In this document: in pieces, positions 13,497 to 15,654 of the stretch
Position numbering within the stretch: the first letter of the stretch is position 1
How the letters are laid out: every line of letters begins with the position of its first letter
Assembly: GCA_029776125.1 (NCBI GenBank)
Contig: JARVJS010000056.1
Span: 1-15,654, forward strand
Source: Nitrososphaeria archaeon
GTDB taxonomy: Archaea > Thermoproteota > Nitrososphaeria > JACIWG01
Length of the DNA: 15,654 bases
Direction: 5' to 3'
Translations under genes and position numbers: made by a program
The notes under the pieces: model-generated
The model's input: only the letters and a program-made list of their open reading frames with translations
Told to the model about the DNA's origin: nothing
Databases searched by the model: none

Positions 13497-13616
13497 ATGT
13501 TTGAACTTGGTATTAGCGAGATAGTAATTTTAGTGCCAGTACTTTCAGTTCCTATTATTGTTTTAGTATTTTGGATATGGGCACTTGTTGATATTAAGGG
13601 AAAAAGCAGAAGATAA
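13497..13616 (+). CDS. Small single-span membrane protein, 39 aa
   Basis: This short frame has ATG at 13497 and TAA at 13614-13616. It reads FELGISEIVILVPVLSV at the start, with one long hydrophobic segment at about residues 8-31 and a basic end KGKSRR, so it would sit in the membrane with the C-terminus in the cytoplasm. The nearest ribosome site (GAGAGG) is about 13 bases off, which is weak. It fills the gap between the exported protein and the nuclease. The regular hydrophobic pattern supports a real gene but proves nothing about its role. Confidence 0.5.
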   Translation: MFELGISEIVILVPVLSVPIIVLVFWIWALVDIKGKSRR

Positions 13617-13641
13617 ATATTGAAACCAGACAGGAGAAATT

Positions 13642-14166
13642 ATGACAAAAAAAATTATTTTAGTAAGTTATACTGTCTTTTTGGTATACTTTGTTTTTGT
13701 TAATTATTGCCTGGCACAGCAAATTTCCTGCACTGTAACCAGAGTTATTGACGGTGATACCTTCCACTGCATACCTGAAAAACCACCATCTAGTGCAAAA
13801 GTCCACAAAGACAATACTATCTCAGTTCGTATGCGTGGTATAGATGCACCTGAGAAGAGACAAGCCTTTGGTGAGGAAGCAAGATTATCCCTTAAAGAAC
13901 TGATTGGTGGTAAAATAGTGAAACTTGATGTTAAGGATATAGACCGATACGGTAGAGTTGTGGCTTATGTCTGGCTTGGCAATATTAATATAAACCTTGA
14001 GCAAGTGAAAAGAGGCATGGCATGGGCATACACTGAGTATCTGGATAGACCCTATGCAAGTGAGTTTTACGAGGCAGAGAAACAGGCGAGGAAACAGAAG
14101 TTAGGATTATGGCAACAGAACAATCCCACACCACCATGGGAGTGGAGAAAGAGGAATAGGATATGA
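13642..14166 (+). CDS. Exported staphylococcal-nuclease-type thermonuclease, 174 aa
   Basis: SNase-family enzymes cut DNA and RNA with a calcium ion. An uncleaved-looking hydrophobic signal (ILVSYTVFLVYFVFVNYC) ends at LAQQ, with cleavage expected near residue 25. The catalytic set is visible: VIDGDT at 35-40 (Asp37 and Asp39), Arg63 and Asp68/Glu71 in RMRGIDAPE, and Arg105 in DRYGR. These correspond to Asp19, Asp21, Arg35, Asp40, Glu43 and Arg87 of the staphylococcal enzyme, so it should be active. A basic, Trp-rich tail (PPWEWRKRNR) ends it. The ATG follows AGGAGA. The next gene overlaps by four bases. Such nucleases are common on plasmids. Confidence 0.9.
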   Translation: MTKKIILVSYTVFLVYFVFVNYCLAQQISCTVTRVIDGDTFHCIPEKPPSSAKVHKDNTISVRMRGIDAPEKRQAFGEEARLSLKELIGGKIVKLDVKDIDRYGRVVAYVWLGNININLEQVKRGMAWAYTEYLDRPYASEFYEAEKQARKQKLGLWQQNNPTPPWEWRKRNRI

Positions 14167-15038
14167 TTAAAAAAATAGTATCCCACTTAAATCCACGCCA
14201 TGTGGATGATTTTTTTGCAATAGCATATCTTAAAGCAAAATTTTCTCAAGCAGAAATTGAATTTGTAAACCCTCAGAATGTTCCTGTTGAATATTTAGAA
14301 AATCCTGAAATATGCGTAGTTGATGTGGGTGGTGAGTTTAACCCAGAGAAACATAATTTTGACCATCATCAAGATAACAACTTACCCTGCTCTCTTTTAA
14401 TGGTTTTAGGGTATTTTGATGGTATTGACTATTCAGAACATCCTGTAGTTCAACTTATTGACCTTGTGGACAGAATAGGTGTTGTCAATGCAGGAAAACA
14501 AACAGGATATAGGTTTTCAAAAGATATAGATACTTACAGGAAACCTATTCTATTAACAGATTTGAATAAGTATGCAAAGGAAGTTACTGAATCATTCTTT
14601 GCTGTTCTTAGTGAAACCAATGATTACAATGAATTTTGGAAACTCTTTTATGAAAAACTTGATGCTCTTAAGGTTCTTGAGGAAAGTAAAGAAATCCTAA
14701 GAAAAGAAGAAGAGGAGTTCCAAAGAAAACTTTCTCAAATTGAAAAACAAGAAATAGGAGATTTGTTAGTAGTGCTCTCTAAAGAAACACTTGCTCCTAA
14801 TCATTTCAGAGTATTCCAACAAACGAATGCGGACATAGTTGTGGAACCCAATAGCATGAATCCCAATCAGACTTCTATTATTCGCAACTCTCAATCGTCT
14901 AAAATAAATCGGATTGATTTAAGTAGAATATTTGAGATATATCCAAAGGTATTTCTCCACAATACAGGTTTTCTTGCAGTAGTAGATGTTTCCGTTGAGG
15001 AGTTTGATGTAATGCAAGTAAGCCATGTTTTAGTGTAG
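14163..15038 (+). CDS. MYG1/UPF0160-type DHH-superfamily protein, 291 aa
   Basis: MYG1-family proteins belong to the DHH phosphoesterase superfamily; the human member is a 3'-5' RNA exonuclease. The N-terminus has the metal-site blocks: SHLNPRHVDDFFAIAYLK (about 7-24) in place of the usual HNGXFHXDD, then VVDVGGEFNPEKHNFDHHQD (about 52-71), with FDHHQ typical of the family. The first His is shifted (HLNPRH), so one ligand differs from the common form. The rest is helical with a charged coil at about 175-200. Its ATG overlaps the nuclease stop (ATGA), so the two are coupled. Activity on nucleic acid or phosphoesters is likely, but this member's substrate is unknown. Confidence 0.8.
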   Translation: MIKKIVSHLNPRHVDDFFAIAYLKAKFSQAEIEFVNPQNVPVEYLENPEICVVDVGGEFNPEKHNFDHHQDNNLPCSLLMVLGYFDGIDYSEHPVVQLIDLVDRIGVVNAGKQTGYRFSKDIDTYRKPILLTDLNKYAKEVTESFFAVLSETNDYNEFWKLFYEKLDALKVLEESKEILRKEEEEFQRKLSQIEKQEIGDLLVVLSKETLAPNHFRVFQQTNADIVVEPNSMNPNQTSIIRNSQSSKINRIDLSRIFEIYPKVFLHNTGFLAVVDVSVEEFDVMQVSHVLV

Positions 15039-15044
15039 TTCATA

Positions 15045-15089
15045 GCCCGCAAGGAGTCTCTCTCAAGAGAGCCCTTAGCGGGTTTTTTT
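15045..15089 (+). terminator. Repeated module terminator, copy 4
   Basis: GCCCGC (15045-15050) pairs with GCGGGT (15078-15083), with a final G-U pair, then a T-run. The inner stem is as in the other copies. It ends unit D. Confidence 0.88.
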
Positions 15090-15138
15090 ATTTAGTCAAA
15101 CTTTTGATTGTCAATTTTCGCCTATCAAATTTTGCTAC

Positions 15139-15167
15139 TTGACAACCTGTAAAGTATAGGTTAGTAT
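15139..15167 (+). promoter_or_regulatory. Sigma-70-type promoter of unit E
   Basis: TTGACA (15139-15144), 17 bases, TAGTAT (15162-15167). Upstream CTATCAAA and the bases around the -35 box resemble the promoter at 9528. It faces the hairpin-rich region with no clear gene. Confidence 0.7.
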
Positions 15168-15180
15168 AAATTATATTTTA

Positions 15181-15258
15181 TAGGATCCTAAAAGGATCCT
15201 ACTCTACCCAAGCAGAAGGGTAGAGGTATAATTCACAGTCGTCAGGCTGTGAATTATA
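15181..15258 (+). repeat. Three consecutive hairpins
   Basis: TAGGATCCT/AGGATCCTA at 15181-15201 (9 bp, AAA loop), CTCTACCC/GGGTAGAG at 15202-15225 (8 bp) and TATAATTCACAG/CTGTGAATTATA at 15227-15258 (12 bp, 8-base loop). All perfect. The last one looks like the subterminal hairpin of an IS200/IS605-type element, which would mark the edge of a mobile element, but that is inference. Confidence 0.7.
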
Positions 15259-15654
15259 AATCCATAAATCCGCATGCTATAGCTTCCTGGAGGTTTACCC
15301 CGCCATTGTTTTTAAAAAGGTTTTGGGGATGGGAGTTTACGTTGCGGGGACTCACGCCAGTGGCGGCTGGTAGTGACCTGAAGGATTTATTCCTTCAAAA
15401 AAACTCCCTGGGTAGTAAGGAGGGGATTTCTTACACGATGCAGGCTTCGTGTAAGATAACCGGGCTGTGGCGGCCCCTCTACCGAGAAATCACCCACAGC
15501 AATGATGCGGACCGCCAGTAGTACAAAGGAGGATAAATTGCACCGAACTACCGCATCGGTCGGTGCAGGGTCGCAATGAGAGCCAGGGTGGCTACCGAGT
15601 GTTCCCTTTGTGCTCCTCCACGCCTCCTATCCCTACACCCGGGAGGCCGGATAT
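15259..15654 (+). ncRNA. GC-rich structured RNA, possible HEARO/omega RNA
   Basis: This stretch is much richer in G and C than the rest of the window and is full of pairing: GGGAGTTT 15331-15338 with AAACTCCC 15401-15408 (long range), TGAAGGA/TCCTTCA at 15379-15397, CTTACACGA/TCGTGTAAG at 15430-15455, and TGCACCGA/TCGGTGCA at 15539-15567. The piece GATAACC...GAGAAATCACC resembles, from memory, the end of the OgeuIscB omega RNA. IscB/IsrB elements place such an RNA just upstream of the nuclease gene. A TACAAAGGAGGA site at 15522 follows, and one frame from a GTG at 15563 runs to the edge (RVFPLCSSTPPIP), weakly like an RRXRR-type N-terminus. Other structured RNA classes are possible. Confidence 0.45.

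Noticed and set aside
15249..15521. Open frame of 90 codons at the right end
   Set aside because: It lies over the structured GC-rich RNA, has no ribosome site, and its composition does not resemble the real genes.
15259..15654. Group I or II intron, tmRNA or RNase P RNA
   Set aside because: I find no GUGYG start, domain V, GAGGAAAGTCC block or tmRNA tag sequence in this stretch.

Overview
The window is an AT-rich, all-plus-strand block of accessory DNA that looks like part of a plasmid or integrated element. The host is probably a thermophilic Gram-negative bacterium. The pointers are very strong AAAGGAGG-type ribosome sites, Lys/Glu/Ile-rich proteins, a TraT-type outer-membrane gene, two HU genes and a ParM-like actin. 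I cannot name the species. No ribosomal, central-metabolic or clear phage structural gene is present.

The block is built from modules bounded by four copies of one terminator hairpin (1963-2006, 9419-9465, 12970-13016, 15045-15089). Unit A (leader from 1, genes 141-1951) holds four small unknown genes: one has a zinc ribbon and one is frameshifted. Unit B (2080-9374) starts with small Cys-containing proteins, a recD2 helicase gene split by loss of its ATPase core, a 342-residue unknown, HU-1, and a basic 188-residue protein after its own promoter. It continues with HU-2 between arrays of 8-bp GATATANN repeats, then an actin-like ATPase, an overlapping ribbon-helix-helix-like protein, two membrane proteins and a cytoplasmic unknown. 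The actin, RHH protein and repeats read as a type II (ParM/ParR/parC) DNA-segregation system.

Unit C (9722-12970) begins with the same leader RNA as unit A. It encodes a COOH-NH2 amidoligase-type protein followed by a class II glutamine amidotransferase-like protein, a pair that may form an amide or peptide-bond modification system. A small protein and a broken, 3'-truncated traT follow. Unit D (13069-15038) encodes a secreted Cys-containing protein, a 39-residue membrane protein, an exported thermonuclease, and a MYG1/UPF0160-type DHH-superfamily protein that overlaps it by 4 bases.

Unit E (from about 15139) has a promoter resembling that of unit C but no convincing gene. It carries three strong hairpins and then a GC-rich, highly structured non-coding stretch running off the right edge. 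My best guess for this is the HEARO/omega RNA of an IscB/IsrB-type mobile element. This is tentative.

Two regulatory families tie the block together. One is a conserved promoter/leader (units A and C, promoter also at E). The other is a motif GATAC-N6-GTACCCTATATATAG ahead of unit B, the actin operon and unit D. Three genes are broken (frameshift at about 1290, deletion at about 3360, frameshift at 12626-12633), so parts of the element are decaying, or the assembly has errors at the two frameshifts.
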